64,000 bases of DNA, taken from Agelas oroides. Lineage: Eukaryota > Porifera > Demospongiae > Agelasida > Agelasidae. This document shows positions 1 to 24,582 of the stretch, piece after piece (positions within the stretch are counted from its first letter, which is position 1; each line of letters starts with the position of its first letter). Below the pieces are notes generated by a model that was given only the letters and a program-made list of their open reading frames with translations, was not told the origin of the DNA and ran no database searches. The stretch is taken from NCBI GenBank assembly GCA_949130485.1, contig OX422183.1, forward strand, positions 5,298,636 through 5,362,635, given 5' to 3'. The position numbers and the translations under genes are program-made.

Positions 1-179
1 TCAGCTGGCGAGATTGATTCTTAAAGATTTTGGAACTCGGTAGTATTATATCCTGACAACCATTTTGTAGTGTTTGTGCGTACTTCTACCTGATTCTGAT
101 GTTTTTGTGATTACACGTATTGTGAACTTGTGATGTAATGCGCCTATCAGTGGTATGCTACCTACAACACCTGTGGCTT

Positions 180-345
180 GATGGGGGGTAGGAGGGGAAA
201 TGACATATCGTAATGGAACAAGCCCTCATACCTAGGGCACAAACCTGCGTACCATCCCCTACATTTACTTTACAAATACCCCATATCTCTGTGTCATGAC
301 AGGGAGATAATTCACAAAGAATTTTTCAAAGACATCACAACTAAA
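180..345 (+). repeat. Dispersed repeat, second copy at 35010-35195
   Basis: About 165 bp is shared, in the same orientation and with small indels, with 35010-35195. Both copies run from a GATGG-AGGAGGGGAA start through ACAAACCTGCGTACCATCCC to ACAAAG..CAAAGACATCACAAC. The copy near 35 kb continues into an open frame that this copy lacks, so this one is probably a truncated relic of an interspersed element. Confidence 0.6.
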
Positions 346-389
346 GAGAATGTGTATAAACAATGGTGGGTAACAGTACACGTGTACCT

Positions 390-441
390 AGCCTCGTTCC
401 CAGGCCTGTTCAAAAAATTGAATGGGCCTGGGAACGAGGCT
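390..441. mobile_element. Minimal hairpin MITE, TAGCCTCGTTCCCAGGC family
   Basis: A 52-bp inverted repeat: AGCCTCGTTCCCAGGCC, a short AT-rich loop, then the reverse complement GGCCTGGGAACGAGGCT. It is little more than two terminal repeats of the most abundant MITE family in the window. No clear target duplication is visible at this copy. Confidence 0.7.
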
Positions 442-2149
442 TAGCCTAACGTGTGCCACTGTAGTCGCAATTTGTGTCCACGTACCTTAATTTGGCTGTG
501 ACTAAATAACTAAGCCACTATACATATATGGAGGGGTTATTTCTAATGGTATTGATTCATCTACTCTCATTAATTATCACTTCTGAGCTGGTGTAGGAAT
601 CGGAGTGTAAAATCTCACTTCGGAAAGAAAGTGGGCCTCCCAACATAAAAATTGAAGGTGCACCAATTTCAAATTACACTAGAACTAAATATCTATCTGA
701 GAAAAGCCACGCTATAATAGTGTGTAGGCAGAGCTACTTTGTGACCAATTTGTCTTGGACTTGAAAGGGTTAATGTCAGCAATTGGGCAAAATTTGGTTC
801 AAGTGACTTTTGAAGCTAACTGCAGTATTTCACTAAATGTATCTTGTGCAAGAATGCCTGGACCACTCAAGTTTATATATAGCTGTCAAGAGATTACATT
901 AGCTGTTATTTTATGTTGCAATACATTTTCCCCATAGAAGAATAATTGATAGTTTGAAGTGACTTTCCATAAGGAAATTTAGCAAGTACCAGTGCAATTA
1001 TTTACCATTGGCAAGGGCATTCGGTGGCTGGATATGCCCTTGCCATTGGTCGAGTATTAAAATAGCTGGACCACTCATGTGGATATCTGTTGAATGTATG
1101 TTCCCCCTATATAAAATTAAAAATCCCAGTCATTATAACTGTTGTTCATAAACAAGGTCAAATTGCTCTTGATTTTCAGCAAACTGGATTCGATCTTTGC
1201 CTTGGGTCTCCAAACAGTTTCCCATAATCCACAAAACACTTTCAGTGTCATGTGAAAATAGGGACCCAGGTCCCCATATTACCAGGAGAATAGGGACCCG
1301 GGGTCCCCCCTGTATGGCTGACTGTTTTCCCAGGTGTATGGGGACCCTCTGTATGGCAGACCATAATCACAGGAATATCGGGATCCCCTGTATGACTGAC
1401 CATTTCTCCAAGAGTAGGGGGACCCTCTGTCTGGCAGATCTTCAATAACCCGCCTCTGACTGACCTGAGCATCCCTCTACTGTAGTTTGGTATAGAACAG
1501 TCTCTAATAGTGAGAGAGAAGTACCGACGAAAGCACTAGCTACATAATATCGGCTGAATATATATACCTACAGCCCAGAAGACTGGCATAAGCATCCCTC
1601 TCTGTAGTTTGGTGGAAGAGTCTTGTGAGAGAAAAGTACCGACGAAAGTACTAGCTGCATAACTAGAGCTTACAAGAGAGCTAAGAGTTTTACTTGATGA
1701 TCACCAACACAAAAGTGATCACCATCCCTTGCACAGAAACATTATGCTCATGGCTTTAGAGAGATATGTAGCTACCTAGTCTGACTTGATATAGCATAGC
1801 CATCGGTGTAGCAGCCATGCATCGCAAAGATTTATACGATGAATTTCAACTGTCCTTGTTCCGAATGTTGTTCTCCAGATTGTTATGAAAGATACTGGCT
1901 TTTTCCCAGGACCGAGTGCGGTGGGGTCCCCAAAATTTTAATTTGCAGGAGATTCGTCTTTCACACAGCCAGGCAACCACGTAGCCTATGTAGCTATTAC
2001 TTTTGCAAGGAATTCAGCAAGTTTCTTTCTGTCTTTTGCCGTTCTTTTTTTGCTTCGTCGTCTTCCTCCATTCTTTCCAGGAACACGGAATAGAGTGCCT
2101 TCCGCGCATGTGTTTGGAATCTCGTTATGTACAGACTTGTCATGAGAAA

Positions 2150-5143
2150 GGCCAAATTTAGATTTTAACCCTCTCTTTACAGAATTTAACAACCGAATTT
2201 CTGCATACAAGCATGCATTCAGAGAGTACACAGCACATCAAGGGAGAAGAGAACAAGTAAGCATGGTACCAGTATAGTATTAAAGCTAGACAGTATTGAA
2301 TACTAGAAAATGTAGAACATTGTGGGGGCGAGCCTGAGCAAGCTGAGACATAACAGTGCCAGGGGCCGAGATAAATGTTTGATGCATATGCCAGTCATTT
2401 CTCCAGCCAGGGCAGCTACTGTAGCTACACATGCATGGACTAAGCTTCACACTCAAATCATGAGCTGAGTCTCCGGCGTATATGAGTGCCGTATATGCAC
2501 GGACTTTACCGGTAAAGCGACTTCAACCATCGTCCATAATTTACACCGTTGTGAGCAGCCTGTGCTGTTGAAGGTCCGTAGCTGTACAAACCACGATTAA
2601 GTTGCCATGCGTGCTTTAACTTCAGTCGTCTTCGCTTCAGGTCACCGACGCTGCACTCTGGCTGTAGCCTTCACCTCGTACCTACCGAGTACACGAGGAC
2701 GTTCAAAGCTTCAAAGATTCTTAATGCGTTAATAAGGTCTTTGCAATGCAGTCCCGCTAGTGTGGGACTCGCTCAGGCTCGCCCCAATCAGAGAAGGGAT
2801 GCGTTTCTGGCAGCTGTGTAAGGGAAAACCAGAGCAGCCCTCACAGCGAGGTGATCAGTATGGAGGCCTACGTTTTGTGTACTCATGGGCAGCAAAAAAC
2901 AACAACTTGAATTGTATTTCTATCCATGATCCTAACTGATCAACACTCTTGTGTTTGGTGCATAATTAGCAAACCTGCTGTGCACAGCTGCAGTCTGCAT
3001 TTGTGCGCTACGTTGCTGTACACTGCAATCTAACTATGCACCAAGGGTCAAACATTGTTGAAATTGTCGATGCTGTGTGTTGAAATCAGGCTTAAAAATG
3101 CTATTTATGTCTGTTCAATGTGTTCATGTTCCTATGCTAGAGGCAAAAATTTATTCTCGGACTGATATATTTTCGGACCTCAGACTTCAAAAGTCTAAGC
3201 ACGGTAGCAACTGTGCCAGATCATCAGAGCAACAAGACATGCTGGGGCTGGGAACTATTGTAGTACGCGGGGATAGAAAATCACGTCTGAAAATGCATTG
3301 TAAAACAACGCGTAACTTCTTTGCCGCCTCCTCCGAAAAGGAAAGACTAAAATACTTGCTCTTCCATTGGCCTTGCCTATGAGCCCATACCATGCTGCAG
3401 CAGTTGTCAAATTTGACTAGCAATGTGATATAATACATGATTATCAGACTTGTCCGCTAGTAGAATCCTTTTTCCAAGGACAGTTGCTTGAACAGATGTA
3501 GTATTTCTTTTGCTAAATCCCGGGTAGAAGACTGTTTGGAGTTGAATTTCAAGTATATATTAGCCCACCTATCCTACAGTTCTTATGTCTGCTGGACCTC
3601 TGCGTGCGCAACAAGAGCGCAACGTTTCTTAAGTGTCCGAGCATCATTTAGTTCCTCTGTCTGTAAATTTGACGATGTCCTTTATTTGTGTAATCCATGC
3701 ATGTGACAAATTTCTAGCAGCAGAATTAGCAGAAATTATGAAATAATTGCACGCTTTAGAGCTTCAAATTGAATCCTCACTAAGCTGCAATGTCTAAAAT
3801 CCTTACCTAGTTCGATTGCACCGTTAATGCAACACATTTTACATATCAAGCAAAATTCACATTTCTATACTGTTGCACTTTGCATACGAAACCAGTCTCA
3901 TACTGCAAGCTCAGGGTGTGAGGAGAGCCTGGGTAGGAGACTATGATACACTTCCCCAATTTATTTCCAGTGTAAATATTAACAAACAAGCTGTGCATAT
4001 GAATATAATTATGTGGTAAACTTCTTTACAGGCTAAATGGGAAAATAATTATATTCATGTCACAGCTTTTAGGTTTGTATTTTGCAAGGTCAACGCATGC
4101 AGCAGTGAATACAGACATCTTTCTCAGAGACTACATATTAGTTCTCCCCTAGCACCCCTTTCAGAGCACCAGAGGACTCAGGACACACTGCACACTGATG
4201 AACCTAGCATCCCTCTCTTTGAGCACTGAAAAAGACAGCATAAGCAAAGAGAGGGTGGGTATACATTTACACTTTTACTTCAAGTGTTAGGCATCCCATC
4301 CATAATCCCGTACTATCATCTCCAAGCTGGATAAAGCTTGCATTTGACTCATGTTCACTTGTTCAATTGATGTCATAGACTTAATACATGTACTTGACAA
4401 AAAATTCAACTTGAAGTAACATACGTATGTTTAGCATACAAGTATGCTAAGTAATGATGTTCGATGAATGCATGATTGTATTTTTCAGTAACCACTTTGC
4501 CTTACCTGCCCAGAGCTTGTAGTGTGTGGCTACACTACTCAATGACAGATAAACTATCCCCTATATAGCACTCCCTCAAACTATCTTCCTGGCACTTATG
4601 AGGTAGTGTTCAACTTGCTCCTTGGATTCTTTGTATGTTCTATCATCGAACATGGCAGCTAGCATGCACAAGTGCAAAACGTCTCCATGTGCACATGCTG
4701 CCATGTAGAGTCAACTCTTATTTTGTCCACTCCATTATGTTCATAAACAATATTATACTCAGACAAACACATACCACAGCATTGCACAGCAGGCTTGCTA
4801 ATTATGCACCAAACACAAGAGTGTTGATCAGTCGAGGATCATGGATAGAAATAAATCAAGCTTTTTTGCTGCCCACGAGAACACAAAACTTAGGCCTTCA
4901 TACTGATCATCAAATAATATGCTGTGAGGGCTGCTCTGAAATGTCACTCTATTGCCCCCTAGCTACACAGCTGCCGGAAATGCATCCCTTTTCTGATATT
5001 CAATACTGTCTAGTAGTAATACTATACTGATACCATGTTTACTTGTTCTCTTCTCCCTTGATATGCTGCATACTCTCTGAATGCATGCTGAAGTTCGGTG
5101 AAGTTAAATCTAGTAGGGAGAGGGTTAAAATCTAAATTTGGGG
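2150..5143. repeat. Long inverted repeat (about 3 kb) with a MITE in its left arm
   Basis: Positions about 2150-2310 plus 2788-2985 match, in reverse complement, about 4785-5143. Matching landmarks are CCAAATTTAGATTTTAACCCTC at the outer edges and GCATAATTAGCAAACCTGCTG near the inner edges. The left arm is interrupted by a 2311-2788 element that the right arm lacks, so the right arm shows the uninterrupted state. The roughly 1.8-kb centre has no recognisable gene. It may be a foldback transposon or a segmental inverted duplication. Confidence 0.6.
2311..2788. mobile_element. MITE, GGGGCGAGCCTGAGCGAGC family
   Basis: Inverted termini TTGTGGGGGCGAGCCTGAGC and GCTCAGGCTCGCCCCAA bound about 480 bp without a coding frame. 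Other copies lie at 10914-11467, 39652-40082 and 51895-52317. An internal segment (CCAGGRCAGCTACTGTAGC, about 2400-2440) is shared with the 52-kb copy. It interrupts the left arm of the surrounding inverted repeat, which dates it as younger than that repeat. Confidence 0.7.
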
Positions 5144-5755
5144 TAAACCCGTAATTTTTTTCTCGTGAGCAGCAAGTCTGTGTTTACGACGTGAGATCAC
5201 GTGACAGTTCAGCTGTAATACAGCTGCAGGTTGTGTTGTGAAGTCCGAACTGGTATGGATTTATAAGCCTCCTTTCTCGCTAGTTTTACGTTTATCTACG
5301 AGTCAGCCAGCTATAAACTACATCCTAGCCTTCATACTCGTAGCAGCCATGAGCTAACTGCCAGAATCCATAATTACGAAGGGATTTAGCCACAGACCCC
5401 ACCCACCGTACTTAAATCTGTTCCCGTACCATTTCGGGTTTATTTTGTGGCAGCGCATAGTATTACACGAGAATGATGATCGATGATGTGACACGATGTT
5501 ACCGCCGAACTAGCTGAGAAAGGCTTGGATATTTACATCAAAGGCTGCAGGGGTTGATCCACTAAACAGGAAAGAAAGTAACATGTCGATTATTGAGAAT
5601 AAAATCTTGTACAATAAGTTAGACATTGATTATGTAACTTGTGTGGTTTGGGTGTATAACATCTTGGATAAAGGAGAGGAGGTGGATAAGAGTGTGTTTT
5701 AGATGATAATAGGGTTGTAGTTTCCTACTAGCAAGGGGTGGTCACTCCATAAGCA

Positions 5756-6089
5756 CCATTCTTATGTTTGTGACTGGGCTTGGTGACCCCATCAAGGGGT
5801 AGTCACTTATATGTCGCCTGTAGAAGTGTTTGCGACCGCGATCAAGTTTTTTGATCGGCAAAAAGTGTGCTTGATCGCTTGATTTTCAACGGTCAAAGGT
5901 CAAATTGCAGCCGTGTGTTCTTGCTTGTTGATTTTTAGCAGTTCGCAGGTCACCTCATCCCTTGATCGGGCCCCCAAAAGGGCTTTGATCGCTTGGTTCA
6001 GTTTTGATCCTGGTCACGCTTCTACACGGGACATATAAATGACTACCCCTTGATGGGGTCACCGAGCCCAGTCACAAACGTAAGAATGG
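5756..6089. mobile_element. MITE with about 75-bp terminal inverted repeats
   Basis: The left arm CCATTCTTATGTTTGTGACT.. and right arm ..AGTCACAAACGTAAGAATGG are reverse complements over about 75 bp, through the shared TGACCCCATCAAGGGGTAGT block. The centre is rich in GATCR motifs (TTGATCG repeated). No coding frame and no clear target duplication were seen. Confidence 0.7.
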
Positions 6090-6607
6090 CATGTTAGGCA
6101 TGTGTACTGATGAAATAGGTGTGGCTTAATTACCATGTTGCTAAAAGGTCATTGAATTTTTAGCCGAAGGCACAAAGTCATGTAGTTGCACAGTCACCAA
6201 CAGCCTTTAATAGCAGTGGGGTCACAGCTAAAATTTAGAGAGTCACAAATGGGTTGCAAATGTAAGTACTGTGGCTATGAGAATAGCTAGTCTCGTTCCC
6301 AGATCCTCCCATCTTTGGTCGCTGCAGTATGCAGTTAATACCTCAAGGAATACCTGAGAGATCTGTTCAGGTGAATCTGGTCGACAGAGGATAAACACAC
6401 AGGAGTGTGAGGGGAGAGGGATGGGTATGTGACAGAGGAAATGTCCGGAGCATTCATTTGTCAGACTATAGCGCCTTGTTCTCAGCCTTCACACATACAG
6501 TCGAGTGACATATGGTAAACAGAGAGTAGATACACAAGGGTTGTGCCCAATGAAGAATGAAGATTGTCCTGTGGGGTATTTATTTTTGGTTATTTCTCAA
6601 GTGAGCA

Positions 6608-6775
6608 CCTGAGAGTCATGTGACATCACATGACCCCTGCAGATTGTCCTGTGTGGGTCATGTGACATCACATGATCCCAATGCAGACTGTCCTATGTGG
6701 AGTCATGTGACATCACATGATCCCTGCATATTGTCCTGTGTGGAGTCATGTGACATCACATGATCCCAATGAAGA
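6608..6775 (+). repeat. Tandem copies of the 44-bp ATGTGACATCACAT unit
   Basis: Four copies of a unit containing the near-palindrome TCATGTGACATCACATGA followed by a TGCAGATTGTCCTGTGTG-like tail. The same unit forms the larger array at 9640-10105. The sequence just before the array (AAGTGAGCACCTGAGAG) also matches the exon 4 splice donor region of DCAF8 at 9628-9645. Confidence 0.75.
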
Positions 6776-7009
6776 AGGGCCTTGTCTTGCAATGTTTGTC
6801 CAAGAGCTAGAGACTGGAGTATTTGCAAGGCAGCATGATCAGGCAACACCCCATCCCCCCCCCCCGTGTTCCTCATCTGCCATAAACAAACAATGTGTGA
6901 TGAGATCTCTTAGAACTTTCCTCTTTAAGTGAACAAAGACTGGGGACGGTGAAGGCTGGGAATGAGACCATAGTCTGGGAGCAAGTCTAAGACCAAGACC
7001 GTAGTCTGG

Positions 7010-7263
7010 CAAGAGCGCATAAGAGGCGGCTAGAGTAAGAGCGTGTAACTACATAAAATTCGAAACTGGGCGGAATTTACCGCCAGTACTAAAAATAGTA
7101 ACACGCCCTGTGCACGCTGCGTTGACATAAGCCATTATTGTTGCTAAGCACACACGTGACCAGGTGTTCTATTTTTAGTACGGTTCAATAATTTTGCCCG
7201 GACTACGGGCTTCTATTGGAGTTATACGCTCTTACTCAAGCCGCCCGTTCTTATGCGCTCTTG
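7010..7263. mobile_element. MITE, CAAGAGCGCATAAGAACGGG family
   Basis: About 254 bp with termini CAAGAGCGCATAAG and CTTATGCGCTCTTG. The inner repeats are GAATTTACCGCCAGTACTAA and TTTTTAGTACGGTTCAATAA. Other copies are at 51601-51861, 54894-55139, 55336-55572, 58963-59220 and a truncated one at about 15958-16077. Flanks share GTCTGG on both sides, suggesting a short (6-7 bp) target duplication. Confidence 0.75.
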
Positions 7264-7265
7264 GT

Positions 7266-7480
7266 CTGGTAATGAGACTATAGTTTCGGAATGAGACTAT
7301 AGTATGGGAATGAGACTATAGTTTCGGAATGAGAGTATAGTTTCAGAATGAGACTGTAGTCTGGGAATGAGAGTATAGTTTCAGAAAGAGACTGTAGTCT
7401 GGGAATGAGACTATAGCCTGGTAATGAGTCTGGGACCAAGACTATAGTCGGGTACTGATACAATATAATCTGGGAACGAG
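7266..7480 (+). repeat. About 20-bp tandem array resembling MITE termini
   Basis: Roughly ten imperfect copies of GGGAATGAGACTATAGTYTS. The core CTGGGAATGAGACTA is the reverse complement of the TAGTCTCATTCCCAG terminal repeat found in MITEs elsewhere in the window. The array ends about 40 bp before the first recognised DCAF8 coding exon, so it lies in its promoter, 5' UTR or first intron. Confidence 0.7.
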
Positions 7481-7524
7481 ACTTTAATGCTACATTTTCC
7501 AATTCTGTTACCCTCCAGGCTACC

Positions 7525-20490
<12,966 letters not shown>

Positions 20491-20754
20491 TATATAGCTC
20501 CACACCACAACTTAGCTCTGTCAATAGTAGTGATTTTATTATATTCATCATTGTTGCTAATTTTAGCCGTTGTAAGACTGTACTAATCCACTCTGTGTCG
20601 TGTTGTGTGACTAGACTTGATGTAATCATGAAGCTTCATCTTTTTAAAACTCACTAGCATTCTCATTATTTTGTGAACGACCAATTTCAGTGACTTCTCG
20701 GTTGGTTCCTGCATGCATTAAATGGTTGTCTGATACCAACTTAAAGAATGCTCC

Positions 20755-21240
20755 AGTTGTCCCTTTCGACTGAATGTTCCAGTTTGTCCCTTTCGACTGA
20801 ATGTTCCAGTTGTCCCTTTCGACTGAATGTTCCAGTTGTCCCTTTCGACTGAATGCTTCAGTCGTTCCTTTTGACTGCATGCTCCAGTCGTTCCTTTCGA
20901 CTGGATGCTTCAGTCGTTCCTTTCAACTGCATGCTCCAGTCGTTCCTTTCGACTGGATGCTTCAGTCATTCCTTTCAACTGGATGCTCCAGTCATTCCTT
21001 TCGACTGGATGCTCCAATTGTTCCTTTCGACTGGATGCTCCAGTTGTTCCTTTTGACTGAATGCCCCAGTTGTCCCTTTTGACTGAATGCCCCAGTTGTC
21101 CCTTTCGACTGGATGCTCCAGTTGTTCCTTTCGACTGAATGCTCCAGTTGTCCCTTTCGACTGGATGCCCCAGTTGTCCCTTTCGACTGGATGCTCCAGT
21201 TGTTCCTTTTGACTGAATGCTACAGTCATTCCTTTTGCTC
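20755..21240 (+). repeat. 26-bp minisatellite of a hairpin motif
   Basis: About 18 copies of a 26-bp unit whose core is TTTCGACTGAATGCTCCAGT. The same core occurs singly, next to CTGATGA, in dispersed elements at about 31900, 34460 and 55740. The array begins about 265 bp after the DCAF8 stop codon, so it may lie in or just beyond the 3' UTR. Long open frames across it are repeat artefacts. Confidence 0.9.
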
Positions 21241-24200
21241 TGATGATGACTGGATCTTTTAGTCGAAATGTTGGCAAAGGTTTTCCAATCCTAAGTTGGT
21301 ACCGGAGAATCTTCCTTTTCCAACCAAGTCACATGTCACTCCATGCAGGGTCTGCTGGATGTGGTCAATTAGACACCTAGGCAGGACATATAGCCTTGTC
21401 TCCAGGCTTCTGGCCCATCTTTTGTGATCTTTGGTTTCATTCCATAATTATACAGGAGGAGAGCTACTTGTAAAGTCACTACCGATTCCAATATACTGAA
21501 GACGTCATTACATGTAATAGCTTCTAGATGAACAGCGAAGTATCATGGGTCATTATACTCCTGTTATGTAAAAATTGTACAATAATAGTTTTTATACGAT
21601 GTACAGAATAATTTACACGAAACTGAGTTTAATGTCTCGATGTGGCATAAATTGGATATACTACCAATACTCAGAGTACATATATCCTGTGTATACTCCT
21701 CATGTAGGTAGTATATGAAGGGCTGAGAAGCATAGTGGTCTAACCCACAAATGTTGAGTTAGCTCCCCCTAACATGGGAATACTCTTAAAATGCATTTCA
21801 GAAGATGCTGAACATTTAGGAATTTGAGATTTCTGACCACATGTTCATATGGTATGTACGTTTTTTATTGCATATTTGCACAATTCATGCAATTTCCAGT
21901 ACTTCATTTTGGATTAGACCACTATGCTTCTCAGCCCTTCATATATCCAATACTTGTATGGATACACGTGTAGAAAGTGGAAGAACAGAATAAATGGTGG
22001 CTTGGAAATGAAGCTTTTAACAGGACATGCATACCAGATCACAGCATACAGACTTCAGACCACTATGATAGCTCTCATGCAGGTCACTAGGGATCAAGTG
22101 ACTTAATGCTAGGTGAATGTTGTGGGGGTGAACTCGAAGCAATGCAGACAGGTACATAGGCATTATTGATTGCCTAAGCAAATCAAGAATACCTACCTGT
22201 CTGCACTGCTCCAAGTTCACCCCCACAACATTTTACATTCGCCTAGCATTAACCTAGCATTCCCTAAGTGACCTGCATGAGAGCTATCATAGTAGTCTAA
22301 AGTTTGTATATGCTGTGATCTGGTAATGCATGCTTTACTTTAGCCAATCAATAATGCCTACGTACCTGTCTGCATTGCTTGAGTTCACCCCCACAACATT
22401 TTACATTCGCCTAGCATTAAGTTAGTTACCTAGCATTCCCTAGTGACCTGCATGAGAGCTATCATAGTAGTCTCATGCAGGATTGTTATTAACAGATAGC
22501 TATAGTTAACAGTAATGAGTATATGGAGAAGGTGGTTCAACCTGAAATCAGAAAACATGTCAATGATTGGACATTGTGGGGGTGAGCTTGAGCAGGGCAG
22601 CTAGTATATTGGTTGGGTAAGGCAGGGCTTCACCAATGCATTACCAGATCACAGCATACAGCTACGAGCAGGGATTGTCACTTGCCACTCTCTGAGCAAA
22701 CAATGCACAAGAGTCCTTAAACACGAGACAGCTTATAGTAGAATAGCTTGTGATGAAGCATTTACGTACGATGGAGGGATTCATCCTGCCTAGCTATAGC
22801 ATCGTTCCAAGCCTCCACGTTTTTTTTTTGGTTCATAACATGTGGTACATACCTCTTCATGGCAAGCTATTCTCTATAATGTCACTATCATGTAAAAATT
22901 TGTGCACAGACAATAGCAAGTGACAAGGAACAGGTCAATCAATGTACAGCACATGGCTCTTCAAGAGAGAGAGGAACACATAGCCTTGTTCCCAGGCCAC
23001 TCCCAGATTTTATCTCGCAGCTGTGGAGAAAAATTTGTGAGAAAATCTGGGAGTGACCTGGGAATGAGGCTAAGGAACACATGCTTGTTGGCAAATGTGA
23101 CTCATTCCTGGGGTATAGGATACTAACCAATGTGACTCGTTCCTGGGGTATAGGATACTAACCAATGTGACTCATTCCTGGGGTATAGGATACTAACCAA
23201 TGTGACTCATTCCTGGGGTATAGGATACTAACCAACGAAATTGAATATGTTACTTTCCTTGGCCTCTGTATCGTTTATTGTGTGGCTCATTTTACCTGCA
23301 TAGGGCTATAGGCTGCAATCAGTAAATCTCAGTAAAACTTAGTGAATCTCTACATACACTACAGCAATTACAGAACACTCAAAAAATTTCATAAGCTATC
23401 ATGCACCCTTCATTATGCACACTGGTAAGAGAGGAGTTGCCACCAATAGGTAGCACAGAACTCTTCCTCCTCCCTGCTCGGAGATTAAGAAGTCCCCTGC
23501 CTGCAGTGAGAACATAGACTGCTTCCTCATGTGACTGGGTAGGCCTTCCAGGAACATATATATATAATGCTACTGCATGTGGTGCATAGGCAGGGAAGGG
23601 TGTAGTGACTAGTATTAGCACAGTCAATGAACCAAGGTTTGGCTTGTAATAACAATATTGTATGTGCAGCAATAAAGACAGGTTACAGCTGCACGGGTGG
23701 GGCTGGTAGGAGAAATCACCAACAAAGTCTTAAACAATCATAAAATTTAGTTACAAAAAGTTTATATCTTGTGGTCTTATCCCATGAGCACACACACACA
23801 CACACACACGGATGCACACGCACTGATGATGCCAATCATTTTTGCTAGGAGTACATATCTTGTGGTCTTATCCCCTGAACACACACACACACACACACAC
23901 ACAACATTCACTGATGATGCCAATCATTTGTAGGAATGTTTTGACCGCTGTACAGCAGCTGTAGCTTGCATTTTTTTTTCAGAGCATGTGTATACAACTG
24001 CTCTATAGCACTCAAAATTAAAGTTGGGTTTCCTATTAAAATTTTTATGGCTTGTGTCTGCTCTCAAAGCCTCACAAGGCTCCAGTATGTCTGGCGTTGT
24101 TGACACACTTGCTGCTAACATCTAACAGATCGAGGGGTAGGAGCAACTTGAGAAGAGGGGGGGGGGGCGAGTTACACACCCCCTTCTAGGGGGATCTGGG

Positions 24201-24582
24201 GGCATGCTCCTCCAGAAAATTTTTGAAAAAAAAAAAAAGAGGATGCTCTGAGACGCATTCTGGTGCATTCTAAGCTGAATTTCTTGCCCTACCCCTATCC
24301 CAGAAAACATAACTTAAGCCATAAGTTTTCTCCACTTTTTTCAGGTGTAACAAGTGCATGAGTGTTGACAAAAACAATGATGTAGACCAAATAAAGATTA
24401 GTAATTGCCAAAATGCTTTCTCCTCTCAAAGAGATGTGAAAAACTGGAGGGGCTGAGCCCCCCAGCTTTCAAAAGTGGGGGGGCAACTGCCCCCCCTGCC
24501 CCCCCTTCTCCTACCCCTCTGTCTAAGAAATGCTTTGTGTCAACATTAATGTCAAACAGAATGGTAAATATGAAATAGCATC
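21241..24582. other. Gene-poor stretch between DCAF8 and the ETS gene
   Basis: Holds several MITEs: 21712-21946 with 33-bp ends TATGAAGGGCTGAGAAGCAT; 22104-22251 with ends TAATGCTAGGTGAATGTTGT and a half copy at about 22320-22425; and 22981-23072. It also holds a 35-bp tandem repeat (about 23096-23240, four copies), CA runs at 23790 and 23880, and a C/G-homopolymer-rich low-copy element at about 24130-24520. A minus-strand open frame at 23379-23672 looks mildly protein-like, but I could not place it in any family. Confidence 0.55.
22981..23072. mobile_element. Short MITE with exact 9-bp target duplication
   Basis: TAGCCTTGTTCCCAGGCCAC to GTGACCTGGGAATGAGGCTA, 92 bp, flanked by AGGAACACA at 22972-22980 and 23073-23081. 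It is a hairpin over almost its whole length. Confidence 0.9.

Larger units (their letters stand above)
1..2149. other. Gene-poor stretch, no gene recognised
   Basis: I see no convincing coding exon here. The stretch holds a copy of a dispersed repeat (180-345), a tiny MITE (390-441), a degenerate tandem array of roughly 60-bp units rich in GGGACCC/GGTCCC (about 1258-1440) and a duplicated block of about 75 bp sharing AGTACCGACGAAAG (near 1525 and 1638). Short open frames here have no recognisable family and no supporting splice structure. Confidence 0.5.

Noticed and set aside
23379..23672. 97-codon minus-strand frame with EEAVYVLTAGRGLLNL
   Set aside because: Mildly protein-like, but no recognised family and no clear splice partners; not claimed as a gene.
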